Source of the DNA: Macrotis lagotis
Taxonomy: Eukaryota; Chordata; Mammalia; Peramelemorphia; Peramelidae
Length of the DNA stretch: 64,000 nucleotides
Direction: 5' to 3'
Assembly (NCBI RefSeq): GCF_037893015.1
Contig: NC_133666.1
Location: 655,738,869-655,802,868, forward strand
Shown: piece after piece, positions 1 through 11,500 of the stretch
Layout: each line of letters begins with the position of its first letter
Position numbering within the stretch: the stretch's first letter is position 1
Made by a program: the position numbers and the translations under genes
Notes under the pieces: generated by a model
The model's database searches: none
Seen by the model: only the letters and a program-made list of their open reading frames with translations
Told to the model about the DNA's origin: nothing

Positions 1-3000
1 TTGCCTGGTTCCCACATTTTTCCTAGCTTTAAAATTTGAAGCAGATTTTCCAGTATCTCAGTTGTCAGAGATTTCAGAGGTCATACCTGTCTGTTCAGGG
101 CTCCTCTCCACAAAGAAATGGCCATCCAGACTCCATTTGAAGGCCCTTGTTGGTAAAGAACCACCTGCTATACTTTGAGACAGATCTGATCACTGTAGGA
201 AGTGTAGCCTTAAATCTAGTCAGAATCTATTTTCTCTACAACTCTTACCTACTTGGTCAAGCTCTGGTTCTGACCTCTGAAGTTCTGCTCCTTTTCCTAC
301 AAAAACAATCATATCTCCCTTTTGAGTTTCTCTTCCTCAGGTAAAATATCCCTGCTTCCTTCAACTGATCTTTCATGTTAGAGGACAAAGTCTCCTATCC
401 CTTTATCATCTGCCTGCTCTCCTTTGTCAATCTCTTTCCTTAAGATTTGGCTTCGAGAACTCTAGATGTGCTCTAACCAGGACAGCTTAGAGTGCTAATG
501 AATTCTAAGATTCTTCTTGTATCACTCTGATTCTAGGAGCTAGCAGGTCTCTTAAGATCACCAGATCTTTTTCGTTTGAAGAATCAGCTGATTACTTACT
601 TTTTTAAGCTTGTACAGTTGATTCTTTCAACTTAACTGGAGAACTTTATGACCATCTCTTAAATTGATTTGGCTTCTCATCCTAACCTGTTTCAGATGGA
701 TATTTGGCAATCTTGGTCTTATCCAGTGTGTTAGTTGTTCCTCATCTCTGTGTCACTCTTAGATATGGTGGCATGCTATCTATATCTTTCTTCAAGTTGA
801 AGAATATAAAATCTTGGGGGCCCTCTAGTAGCATCTTCCCTCCAAGTTAACATTGATCCATTAATTTATTTATCATTTATCATTTACTGACCCGTTGATT
901 TTTTCACTACCATCTCTCAAGGATGATATTTAGATGAATGAGTAGATATTTGCAAGATATTTCAATTCCTGTTCTAAAGTAAAAGTTTTACATGGCATAA
1001 AAATATTTTATCACTATTTCCACTGATAGTGTTTCATGCCATGAAGAACACCACCTATTTTAATGATGTTTATCCCTAAAAGGAGTAGTAGGTTCTGATA
1101 TTGGCATGAATAATTAATTACTACTTCAGACTTTGACAGTAATTTCTCAGAAGTCACCAGAATAAGATAGCTGTTCTTAAACAACTTGTACAAAGCAACA
1201 CTTGATGTTATTTTGGTGTGCAGTCTTATAAATACATTTGCTCTCATTTGCTAAGAATTAAGATTTTGCAACATCTGAATTTTGATTTTATTTTTTTTAA
1301 ATGTGAATGCCTGCTATGTCCAAGTCCCTGTAGGGGATATAGGGAATCATCTCCGGAGACATTTAGGTATAAAATATTTTCAACCAGGAAAGTTGAAATG
1401 AAAATTTTCTGTCTCAACCTAGGTTAACCATAAAATTCAATGAATGGAAACTATCCCCTAAGCATTTCTTTTGTCCTTTAAAATTTATTTAGCTAGGGGA
1501 GATTTTAACTTTGCTTTTGCATTTAATTTTTTCAAGCTTTTATAGCCAAGCTATGGCTTCCTTCCTTCCAACAAAGATTAGTTCTATACCCTTTTCAGGG
1601 TACTTATGACTTCATTTGAGATGACTATTCAGTCAAGATAAACCACTGATTCATGCTCCTAAAAATAGCAAATGTTCTTTAAAATGAAGTGCTTAGAAAT
1701 TAATTTCCACTCTCTTTTCTCGCTGAAGCAATTCTATAAGAAGGATCAAACCCTGGGTTTACCTTAAGAAATGACCTTAGGGGTTTAGGCAAGAGTCAGG
1801 AATTTTTGCTGATCCTCTATTGCTGCACACATCATCAGTGGTGTCTTGATTAGTTATTAGCAAAGAAGTTATCCTGAATTCAAGTCCTGGTTAGCAAATG
1901 AAGAAAGAACTAGTAAAATTTGAAAACAAGCCAGCTTGAAGCTAATTTTATTGAAGTTGGAAAGAAGGCATTGAGAACTTTGAATCTTTGCATTTTAAGT
2001 TTCAAAAACATTTGTAGAAAATGATGCAATGATGGTGCATTTATTTAATAAAATGCAACTCAAAATTTGTGCCCAAAATAATTGCAATATTAATTGTGTT
2101 CTTTTTTTCATAGCAGAAAGATTTCCAGCATAAATCTCCAGGATCCCCACAAGGTTTGACACAGATTTCAGCCCAGAGTTTTTATCAAGGTTTGTTCTTG
2201 AATATCATTTCTCAATTTTTAAAAGGTATACACTATATTTATTTTTTAAATTTCAGTTGTATTTGAGAAGGACAATGCTTCTGGTTTATAAATTACTCAC
2301 TGAGATGCCCAGTACCATTTTCTTCCCAAGTCACAAGGATGAAGAACTGTTGGGGTTTTTTGCTTTTGCCTTTTCACTTCTGTTATAAGCCTTCTTGCTG
2401 TGTAACATCAAAATGAGGTAGTTAAGAGAAATCGATGTGTTAGCTTCTCATTGATCACATCTATTCTCAGATGTTGGAAAAGACTAGAACTGTGAACTGA
2501 AAACTTTTTACATCATTTTCCTGATTGTCTATTTAAAACTTACCTGTAGCTGGGATTTTGCTAGAAGGCTCCAGAGACAACTATTCTCGCTCTGAAAGAA
2601 AATCTTTATTGAAATGAAAACTGATTTGCAGGGATTAAAAACTTGTACAGAATAACAGTGGACCAGTTTCTTCTGAAGTGGCTTTTTGCTGCCAGGACGT
2701 TCCTGCTTTCCAGAGGCTGTGATCTGATAGACTATCTTTTGGGGGGCTTTTTTGATGAAACAGTTGCAGTGGAGGAATTTTTGCCACCAGCACAATTGAA
2801 CACATCTACTGTTAAGAAGTAGTCAGAGTCTGCATATTTAGTATGTAAAGTGCTTTCTTCAGAATTCGTATTCTGCAAAGCAAATATGTAAAGGATTTTT
2901 TAGGATATATATGGCAAATTTTAAAATTTATCAAAACGGTTATTTCATATTTCTGCATTTTGGAGGGGGGACTTTTCTCTAAGATTACCTTAAAGTTTGG

Positions 3001-3050
3001 ATCAGTGGATTTCTCAAGATTTAACATATAAAATGAGATTTTTTTTCTGG
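1..3050. other. Upstream non-genic sequence, no gene seen
   Basis: AT-rich sequence with only short chance reading frames. No exon with convincing splice sites, no RNA gene and no clear mobile element was recognised. It could be intergenic or an intron of a longer ARHGEF18 transcript starting outside the window; the sequence does not decide. Confidence 0.5.
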
Positions 3051-3238
3051 AAAGAATTCATTATAAGGGGTGGCTAGGTGGCACAGTGGGTAAAGCACCA
3101 GCCCTGGAGTCAGGAGTACCTGGGTTCAAATCCGGTCTCAGACACTTAATAATTACCTGGCTGTGTGGCCTTGGACAAGTCCCTTAACCCCATTTGCCTT
3201 GCAAAAACCTAAAAAGAAAAAAAAAGAATTCATTATAA
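3051..3238 (+). mobile_element. Marsupial tRNA-like SINE with 16-bp target site duplication
   Basis: The body (3067-3222) shows the A-box region, B box GGTTCAAATCC and a tail ending in an A-rich run. Identical 16-bp duplications AAAGAATTCATTATAA flank it at 3051-3066 and 3223-3238, so this is a complete, little-decayed retro-insertion. Confidence 0.95.
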
Positions 3239-3846
3239 ATTGTCTTCAGGTGAATAAAAAAGTTTTTTGCTAGAACTTCATTATATTTGGGGGGGGACAG
3301 GTAAGGTCCTGAGCTGAAATTATAACATAAGTACTTGTTATCACAAGGAAACTGAGGTAACCCCAGAACACTTGTTGTGGGTGAGATGAGGCTGCTACAA
3401 CATTACCAAGAGCCTTTCATCATTTTTCTCTTCAGGCAGACAAAACTTATTCCTTTTTCACTGTTGTTCACTTCTTATTTTAGTATCTGTTCCTTCTGTA
3501 AGTCTCCCATGAAACAGCTCTGTGGTACAGTCTGTTTGACTGTGATAGGCCGACAGCAATCGATAGGAAATCTCAGCAGTGTGTAGACAGTGCTAATTAA
3601 ACTCCAAAGATGGGGTTTGGGTCAGGGAAGATGGTGCAAGGCAGTCAGGGTACACCTCACCCTGTGGCCAGTAGAGCCAAGCTCTAAGAAATGTCTGCTT
3701 TCTGGATCCTTGGACTTTTTGTCTCAGAGAAGCTGCTTCTTATGCTGAATATTTGCTCTTATTCTCTTAGAGCCAAAACCATAGTGATCCAGCCTTTACA
3801 GACCGAATTTGTCATCTTTTAGACATGGGTTAGTGATTTCTCTAAG

Positions 3847-4044
3847 GAGCTGTGATTTTCTTTTTTTTTTTCTTTTTTTTTTTAGTTTTTTGCAAGGCAA
3901 ATGGGGTTAAGTGGCTTGTCCAAGGACACACAGCTAGGTAATTATTAAGTGTCTGAGACCGGATTTGAACCCAGGTACTCCTGACTCCAAGGCCGGTGCT
4001 TTATCCACTACGCCACCTAGCCGCCCCGATGAACTGTGATTTTC
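3847..4044 (-). mobile_element. Marsupial tRNA-like SINE, reverse orientation
   Basis: The body is about 3861-4027, with the T-rich end first and the gccgcccc end last. The flanks repeat CTGTGATTTTC (ending 3860 and 4044), a target site duplication. It is the first of five same-orientation SINEs between 3.8 and 5.4 kb. Confidence 0.95.
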
Positions 4045-4053
4045 AGCTTTAGT

Positions 4054-4080
4054 TGGGTCAGATATTTATTTTTTTTTAGC

Positions 4081-4139
<59 letters not shown>

Positions 4140-4235
4140 TTGCAGGGCAATGGGGTTAAATGGCTTGCCCAAAGCTATACTCCAGGGCCAGTGCTCTATC
4201 CACTGCACCACCTAGCCACCCCCTGGGTCAGACAT
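4054..4235 (-). mobile_element. SINE whose tail has become a (TTTA)n microsatellite
   Basis: The SINE body is 4142-4223. Its poly-A tail, read as T on this strand, is replaced by about 15 perfect TTTA units (4079-4141). TGGGTCAGATAT (4054-4065) and TGGGTCAGACAT (4224-4235) are the target duplication, so the microsatellite is inside the inserted unit. Confidence 0.9.
4079..4141. repeat. (TTTA)n microsatellite
   Basis: About 15 uninterrupted TTTA units derived from a SINE tail; likely polymorphic in length. Confidence 0.95.
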
Positions 4236-4624
4236 TCTGACCTGAGATTGGCAGTCCACCCTTAGGGCAGTCTGCCGCAGAGCCATGCCTTGATGTCCTC
4301 TATAGGATAATTGTTTCTATGTCACCGCAGATATTTGCCCATTATTGATAGTTTTCATTTTAAATGTAGAATAATGGCCCAAATGAAACGTTCAAAAACT
4401 TTGAAGGACTCTGGCTGGCAAACTTCTCTAGGAGATGTTTAAAAAATGTGATATATGTCTAGATGAATCTGTTGAAGCTTTCCCTAAAAGAAATTGTGGG
4501 TGCATTTTACAAGCACCTTTTCAAGGATCATAAATCTATTTTATGTCTATTTTGCTTACAAAGGTAGTAGCTTATGTGTGTTTATACAGCACTGTCCCAA
4601 CTGTGCCCATGTGAGATAGGTAGA

Positions 4625-4860
4625 CAAGTCATTTAGTATTTCTTAAGTAGCTTCTTTGGATCAGCCATTGAGCTCATTCTGGGTATATAGGGAAGAGCAC
4701 AAGGCCATCCCTCCTCCCAAGGACTTCACAATCTAGTGCAGGTATTAGTACACATGAAGACATGGAAGTGCAGAAAGGTTAAGTTATTTGCCTAGGATCA
4801 CATAGTAAGGAAATGTTAACAGGCACAATTTTAACTCTGGTCTCCTGAGTGTTCTTTCAC
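4625..4860. repeat. Old interspersed repeat plus MIR-like segment
   Basis: A degenerate unit reading roughly 'catttagtatttcttaag...gacttcacaatctagtg' is followed by a MIR-like 'aggttaagttatttgcctaggatcacatag' piece. The same unit recurs at 5590, 13488, 17088, 24920, 54225 and 54690. Family name not assigned. Confidence 0.55.
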
Positions 4861-4944
4861 TAAATCCTGTGTTCTTTCACTAAATCATGGTACTTTTTCA
4901 CATATCTATCCTATGCTAATGATTAATATTTATCCTAATAGTCT

Positions 4945-5110
4945 TTGTGTTTTTTTTGTATTTTTTTGCAAAGCTATAGGGTTAAGTGACTTGCCCAAGA
5001 TCCTGCAGCTAGGTAATTATTAAGGTCTGAGGCTGGATTTGAACTTAGGTCCTCCTGATTACAGGAACAGTGCTAACAGTGCTCTAGTCACTGTACTACT
5101 CAACTACCCT
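4945..5110 (-). mobile_element. Marsupial SINE, diverged copy
   Basis: The T-rich end and 'ttgcaaagctatagggttaagtgacttgcc' lead to a degraded 'actactcaactaccc' end. More diverged than its neighbours, with a small internal duplication (acagtgct twice). Confidence 0.85.
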
Positions 5111-5123
5111 AAAAATCTCTTTT

Positions 5124-5245
5124 GGAGGCAACTGAGGTTAAGTGACTTGCCCAGGATCACATAACTAGTATCTGAGACCAAATTTGAACCCAGGTCCTCC
5201 TGAATCCAGGACTAGTACTCTATCCATTGCCCATCTAGCTGCCCC
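5124..5245 (-). mobile_element. SINE, lacking its tail end
   Basis: The segment 'aactgaggttaagtgacttgcc...ctagctgcccc' lacks the T-rich end. The next SINE has inserted at its terminus. Confidence 0.85.
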
Positions 5246-5421
5246 TTGTTTTTTTTTAAGGGTTTTTTTTTTTTTGCAAGGGAAATGAGGTTAAGTGGCT
5301 TGCCCAGGGCCACACAGCTAGGTAATTATTAAGTGTCTGAGGTCAGATTTGAACCCAGGTACTCCTGACTCCAGGGCTGGTGCTCTATCCACTATGCCAC
5401 CTAGCCGCCCCTGCCCCTTGT
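5239..5421 (-). mobile_element. SINE inserted into the end of another SINE
   Basis: The body (5250-5410) is flanked by CTGCCCCTTGT at 5239-5249 and 5411-5421. The left copy is the terminus of the preceding SINE, so this copy is younger than its neighbour. Confidence 0.92.
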
Positions 5422-6183
5422 CTTAATAAGTTTGAGGCCCAAAAAGATCTTGAAATGTCATCTTATTTACCAGAGGCAGATTTAATTATGTTCAGTTATA
5501 GGTTTAATGTAGTGTATTCTAATTCATTAAAAATGCAATTATTCATATATGATAACTTTTATTAACCAGAGTGTTTAGTTAAATGAGAGTCCAGTCAACA
5601 GATATTTATTGTTGCTTTTTCTGTTCATGACGCAATTTCAAAAACCATTTATTCAACTTTGAAGAACAAAACTACTAAGATGAAAATGAAGCCATTCCTA
5701 TCCTCATGGTGTTTACAATATAATAGAGGATGCCATATGAGCACAGATGAACCTTAGGGGAGGAAGCCTGCACAAAGAACTGGGAAGGACAGACTTTACA
5801 AAGGGGAGATGTCAGAACCAAGACTGGCAGGACAGGTTAGATAAATGCATGGCAGTGGAAGCTGGAAAGTCAAGGGTGGAGAAGAGCCATTATGCCCCTT
5901 TGGCAGTGTATGAATGAAGGGAAATATTATGAAATAAACCTGGAAAAGGAATGAAGAGCCAGACTGAGTTGGTGTTTTTGGTAGAGTTAAGAATGAAGGC
6001 TGTTTAGCAGGCAGAGGAGTTTGAATCCTGACTGAGCTTAAGATCCCTGGTCAAATCTCAGCTTCTGAGACCTGTTGCTGAGCATCCACATAGAGGGAGT
6101 TTAAGAAATGATAAGTGTTTAGCTAGTGACATCAGTGAACACCCTGGGTATCTCTGTCCAGTAAAGGGCCTTGGGTCAGGTTC

Positions 6184-6334
6184 CTTTTTTGTTTTTGTTT
6201 TTTTGCAAGGCAGGAGGATTAAGTGACTTACCCAAGTTACATAGCGAGGCAATTGTTGTCTGAGGTCGGATTTGAACTCAGGTCCTCCTGACTCCAGGAC
6301 CAGTGCCCTATCCACTGCACCACTTAGCTGCCCC
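6184..6334 (-). mobile_element. Marsupial SINE, reverse orientation
   Basis: Reads from T-rich tail through 'gcaaggcaggaggattaagtgacttaccc' to 'cacttagctgcccc'. Moderately diverged. Confidence 0.88.
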
Positions 6335-6764
6335 TTGGGTTAGGTTTTTAAAGGACTCCTTCTGGTTTAAATCAGGGATCTTTTGAACCCCCTCAGCTTT
6401 CTAAAGTTATTTCTTGGTATTAATTCTCATTGCCTCCTTTGCTTGTCTGCAAAGAAGATTGAATCCAAATTTAATGATGTAGAGGAAGAAACTTGGATTC
6501 ATTTGAGGCTTCTACTTGACTCACTTCAGATGTTCACTTGTTTGTTGTGGGACCAGGAGCAAGGGACCGAACCTCACTTGTCAAATAGATTGCTACACCA
6601 GTCATACTTAACTTATGGGGCTGTTAGGATCAGATGAGACTTAAGTTATGTTGACTGACATGTAAATATGAGTTTACCATTGTGTTTGTTTTAAGTCATG
6701 GTAAAGAATTTCTGGGTTAGGTATAAAGTCACTTCATGTAGACTTTAAATGCTAATATTATTTT

Positions 6765-7220
6765 TTAATTAAATATTTTATTTGTTTTCCAATTGTAAAT
6801 AATAGTGGTTTCTGCCTATTTTTTTTTGTTATGTTTTGGATTTTACATTTTTTCTCCCAATCTTGCTTCCCTCCCACAGAAGTTTTTGTATTGTTTCCAT
6901 GCTAGACATTGATCAAAATTGAATGTTGAGAGAAAAATCATATCCTTGAAGAAAAAATAAAATAGAAGAGATAGTAAAATTACATAGTACATAAAATAAC
7001 TTTTTTTTAATTGAAGGTAATAGTCTTTAGTCTTGTTTAAACTCCACAATTCTTTCTTTTGATACGATGGTATTCTCCATCGCAGATATCCTAAAATTGT
7101 CCCTGATTATTGCACTGATGAAATGAGCAAATTCATTAAGGTTGATCATCACCCCCATGTTGCTGTTAGGGTGTACAGTGTTCTTCTGATTCTGCTCATC
7201 TTGCTCAGAAATGCTAATAT
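6765..7220 (-). mobile_element. L1-type LINE 3' end, reverse orientation
   Basis: Contains the blocks 'tttctcccaatcttgcttccctcccac', 'gatcaaaattgaatgttgagag' and 'gttgatcatcacccccatgttgctgtt'. These recur at 22,885-23,580 (-) and, in the opposite orientation, at 52,640-53,430. A 5'-truncated LINE copy. Confidence 0.8.
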
Positions 7221-8070
7221 TATTTACAGACTCATTTATTCTTCTTCACTTCTCTTCCAGAAATTTTATGATTGAAATACCTTGTATCTTTATTTCTCTG
7301 TAAAGAAGGTCCAGCTGTGATCACTTTTAAATGCCAGTCCATATTAGCCTGCCCTGAGATTCCAGTTCTGAAATTTAGAGTCTTAAGTATAGATTAGCTA
7401 ACTCTTCATTCTCTGGGCTTCTTCATGCCAAAAGTATCAGGTTGTAGATAGACTGATGAGAATTCATGGATTTACTGCTTTCCCTTGAGGTGCTGATCTC
7501 TAGGTGAATTTTCCAGGTCAAGGCAAATTGTAGCAGACCCCCTGCTAAGATCAACCACTGGACAGATTTATTTTAATCCTAATATTGTATGTCTCCTTGT
7601 ATAGAGCACCACTCTGAAATGCCTTTTTTTGTGGTAGGGATCAAATTGACCTTCAAGCCTTTCTCAGGCAGGTGCTTGGCTTGGGATGGCTATTTTGAGA
7701 GGAAAATTTAGCATAATGATGGTTTTTTCCCATTCAGAGAAATGTAGAAAAGATAGGGATAAATACACAATTGAATCTACAAATGTATTAGTGAGTGGAA
7801 GGAGCTCTTAATGAGTATTGCATATTAAATAAGCATATATGGTTAGCATCAAGACTTCCAATAGTAGAGTTCTGTCCCTGGCGTTGCGTGGCCATTAGGT
7901 CCTGGGTTTGGGCCTCGGTTGCTGCTGGGCTGTGTAATTTACAAAGCAATACACCAACTTTCTAGTCCTGTCACTCACGCGGGAGGGGATTGATTTCTGA
8001 GAGGAGCCACGGGCGGACAGAGTGCTCTGTGGCTCCCACACTAGACCCGCACAGTAGGGACCAATTTCCT

Positions 8071-8184
8071 GCCCTTCAGACCTGCTGAGTTAGCCAATAG
8101 AGTAAGTTAAGTGGAGCTTTACATTTCTAGAAGGATCACACGGTACTATAAAGCCAGTGCTGCTTCTCTGATCCTCGCTTACAG
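8071..8184 (+). promoter_or_regulatory. ARHGEF18: Candidate TATA/CCAAT promoter of an ARHGEF18 transcript
   Basis: CCAAT boxes lie at 8071-8075 and 8094-8098, and TATAAA at 8147-8152. A start site about 30 bp after the TATA would be near 8178, leaving a leader of about 36 nt before the ATG at 8214. No CpG island is present, which fits a regulated rather than housekeeping promoter. Alternative: a pyrimidine-rich stretch ending in cttacag at 8183-8184 could be a splice acceptor, making the following exon internal to a longer transcript. Confidence 0.55.
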
Positions 8185-8213
8185 TACTCAGTTGGAGGAA
8201 CCCAGGTGTCGCC

Positions 8214-8596
8214 ATGGGCACTGCAAACTCCAAAAGCAGCAGCCGAAACAGCTCCATCCCGGCTCATCCTGAGCTGGCTTTTTATGGCTCTTTTTCCAGG
8301 AAATGGAATGAGAATGTCTTTTTGGATACTGAACTCTTAACATCCAAGATCTTGTCAGCGCTTCGACCAAATTCTGAAAGGGGCTTAAGAACTGGGAATC
8401 TTCAATGTCCTGCTCGTTTTCTGAGTAACAACTCTGTGTTTGCATCCGTAGCAGTCTCTTTGAAAGAGCAACCTCGTAGCACCCTCTGGGGATCTGAGGG
8501 CACACCAGTTCTGCCTAGGAATGTCGGAATGACTGTCTCAACCAGGGCAAGTCTTCAGGTGGCAATGAACACTGCTGGGACTCTGAATAGGTTGGG
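8214..8596 (+). CDS. ARHGEF18: ARHGEF18 coding exon 1
   Basis: Residues 1-127. It starts MGTANSK, a Gly2/Ser6/Lys7 pattern typical of N-myristoylation. A second Met (8529-8531, residue 106) begins MTVS, matching my memory of the human short-isoform start. Donor ggGTAAGT. The extension before Met106 matches no domain I know and is rich in Ser and Asn. Confidence 0.8.
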
Positions 8597-11500
8597 GTAA
8601 GTTGGCTTACTTCAGATAGCCTCTGGATTTCCCATCTCTGATTTTAAATGTGACTAATTAACTATGTTTCATCCCAGAATGTTCTGAAAAAATGTGATTC
8701 TGAACTTTAAGAGTGCTGCCTACCTTTTTTGTTGTTGTTAATGAAAAATCCTAAGGAACACTTGACTTTTATTTCCCTGGCTTATTCATTGTATTTCTTA
8801 AAACTGTACTAGATCAGCCCTACAGATAAGAATGAACCTCCAAAGGATCCACAAGCAACAGCCCTCAAATCTTAATTCTTTCCCATTTGTTGTAATGAAA
8901 TAAGTTCTGGTGATTTATTTTGACAGACTAATTTGAGTCAATATTCCTAATTTATCATTCCTATAACAAAGAGGATATGTGGAAATCATATATAAAGTAG
9001 ACAATCAAACTTCTCTAATTAGATACTAATCTATACTTGGCCAAATGAGAATTATATTTTTTCTTTTTCTTATTTAGATCGGGTACAGGAGAAATGGATG
9101 AAACCGATACTGGATTTATAAAATTCAAGCAGGCAACAGATGATTCTCTTTCGCTTGCGTCATCAGCTACTGAATCCATTTTCTTGGAAGGTATAAAAAA
9201 AGTCTTACCATTTCAAAGATTCCAAATAATCTCTTTGTAGCAGGCATAAAGGAGGGTGGAATAGAGAAGGACATGGCATCTTTTGAGTCAGACTGTCTAT
9301 GCTTTTTAATTAGATTCCTACTCTGCCTCACTAAGAAGCGAAATAGAAGCTGATGCCCAGGAGTTTGAGGCAGAGTCCTGGAGTCTTTCTGTAGAACTGC
9401 CGTATGCAAAGAAACAAAAAAAGGAAGTAATGAAAAGGCAAGATGTCATCTACGGTAAGGACTGTTGCTTTCCATGTGTTCATTAGCAAGACTCTCCAAT
9501 TATTCATTTACCCGGATGTTGAAAAAGGGCTTATTTTTACCCAAGTGTTGGTCATTATGTTATGCCATTTCCTCCAGGTCCTCTTGGGGATCAGAAATAT
9601 TGGACCATGTGTTATCCTAGCTCTTGCCCCTTTCTTTCTCTGTCACCTCAGTCACTTTATTTAAGTTTGTGTTTCCTTAGCTGTAAAATGGGGCTTCTAC
9701 CTCTCTAGCCTATCTCATTTTTGTTTCATAAATATAAGTAACGTCATTTGGTTTAGACCTATGATTTCATTGATGTAGGACTGGCACTAAAATAACCTCC
9801 ATTGATACAGACAAGCAACTCCTTGGTAAACTGGGTGACTTAGAAAGGTGCCTAGAGCCCTGAGAGCATTTTATAGCTAGTAGATAGAGAGCTATATGGA
9901 TAGAGATAGAGAAAATGATCTCCTTCCATCAAAGGCAGGATTTGAACCTTGATTCCTCCAAGGCTAGCCTTCCACCTCTACATTTGCCATTTTGAGAACA
10001 TTCTTGTTGCTATATTTTTGCCTTATGCTCCTTAAAGTTGAGTTAGTGAGTACTTATCAGAGGCCAGCACTCTCTTCAGAATAGTCATTTAAGAAATGCT
10101 CGATGAATTGAAGAAACAATTTTGCTTTCACAGAAAGTCAATTCATTACTTCTGATTGTACTCCAGGCCGAAGGAGGTGTACAGTCACTTCAGTCTTGAA
10201 GAAAGTCTGGCCTGTCTGCATAAGAATAAGATCTTAGTTTTTTCTTGCAAACATTTACCATTGTTTCAAATGAAGAAAATGAGATCTTCAGGATCTCACA
10301 TGAAAATTATTTTTACTAAATCATTGGCACCTAGAAGCATCTGTTAGTTCCTCAAATGTGAGAGAAGATTCAGTAATGAAGCTGGTAGGACAGTTGGGGC
10401 AAAGGGGAACACCACATAGATAATCTTATTTGTCAAGTTCTTTGTTGTTTTCAAGTATGCTGTTTATTTTGCCCTTGGCCATTAAGTTACATGGTTCAGC
10501 AGATTAGAATGAGCTAAATTGGTGTACAGATGTGACTGTGAAGTTATTCTATCTTGGCCAGTAAGGGCAGACCTGGCCACTGTCTCTGATCCTCTTGTCA
10601 TCACTTCTCAAAGGCTATGTCATTTGGCTGCCTGCTCTTGTCTGTCAAGCCTGAGTTGACCTCACCAATGTTATTATTCTTTGGGATGAGTTATTATTTA
10701 AAACCTTTATCCTTTCTTCAAGGCGTAGCTCCCATTGAACCATCTCCATTAATGAGCCCATGACTGCTCCAACCCAGCACTAATTACTTTACTTTTCCGG
10801 ACTATTTCCAGCCTGTACCATGCATTTGAGACTTAGCACATTTGTAGATGTTAATACATAGAGAAATCTAAGTCCCCATGTAAGTTCTAAGTGTATCACC
10901 CATTGTCACCAAGCTATTTCTTGTAAAGTATTCAAAAAAAAAATGAGGGTTTTCCCAGTTTAAAAATTATTATTATCTTATGGTTTTGGATTGCCTCCAT
11001 TTGTGACTATATTCTTTCCTCCCCAGCAAGGCAACCTTCATGACAAGAAATCTTTTAAAAAGAAAAATTAGCAAAACTAACCAAGATTTTAGGTATAATA
11101 ATTTCTATGTTGTTCTACACCCAAAGTTCCCAATTCTACAAGCAAAGGAGGGATTTAGGTTTACTTATCTTTTCTTTTGAACCAAACTTAGTCATTGAAA
11201 TTGCAGGGTTCTATTTTGGTTTTTTGTTCTTTCAGTTTACATTGTTGACATTGCATATATTGTAATTCTGGTTTTGCTTGCTTAAACTCTGTTATCCATT
11301 TAGATGAGTCTTAGAATACAATAATATTCTATTACATTATTGCTCCACAATTACCATTTACTTTTTCCATTTCTTTGCTATCATATAAAAAATATTTACT
11401 ATGGATATTTTGGTATATGTGGAACCTTTATTTCTTGGGAAAGTATATGCCTATCAGGGAGATCTCTGGCATCTTTTTGGCATCGTCCCAGATTGTTTTT

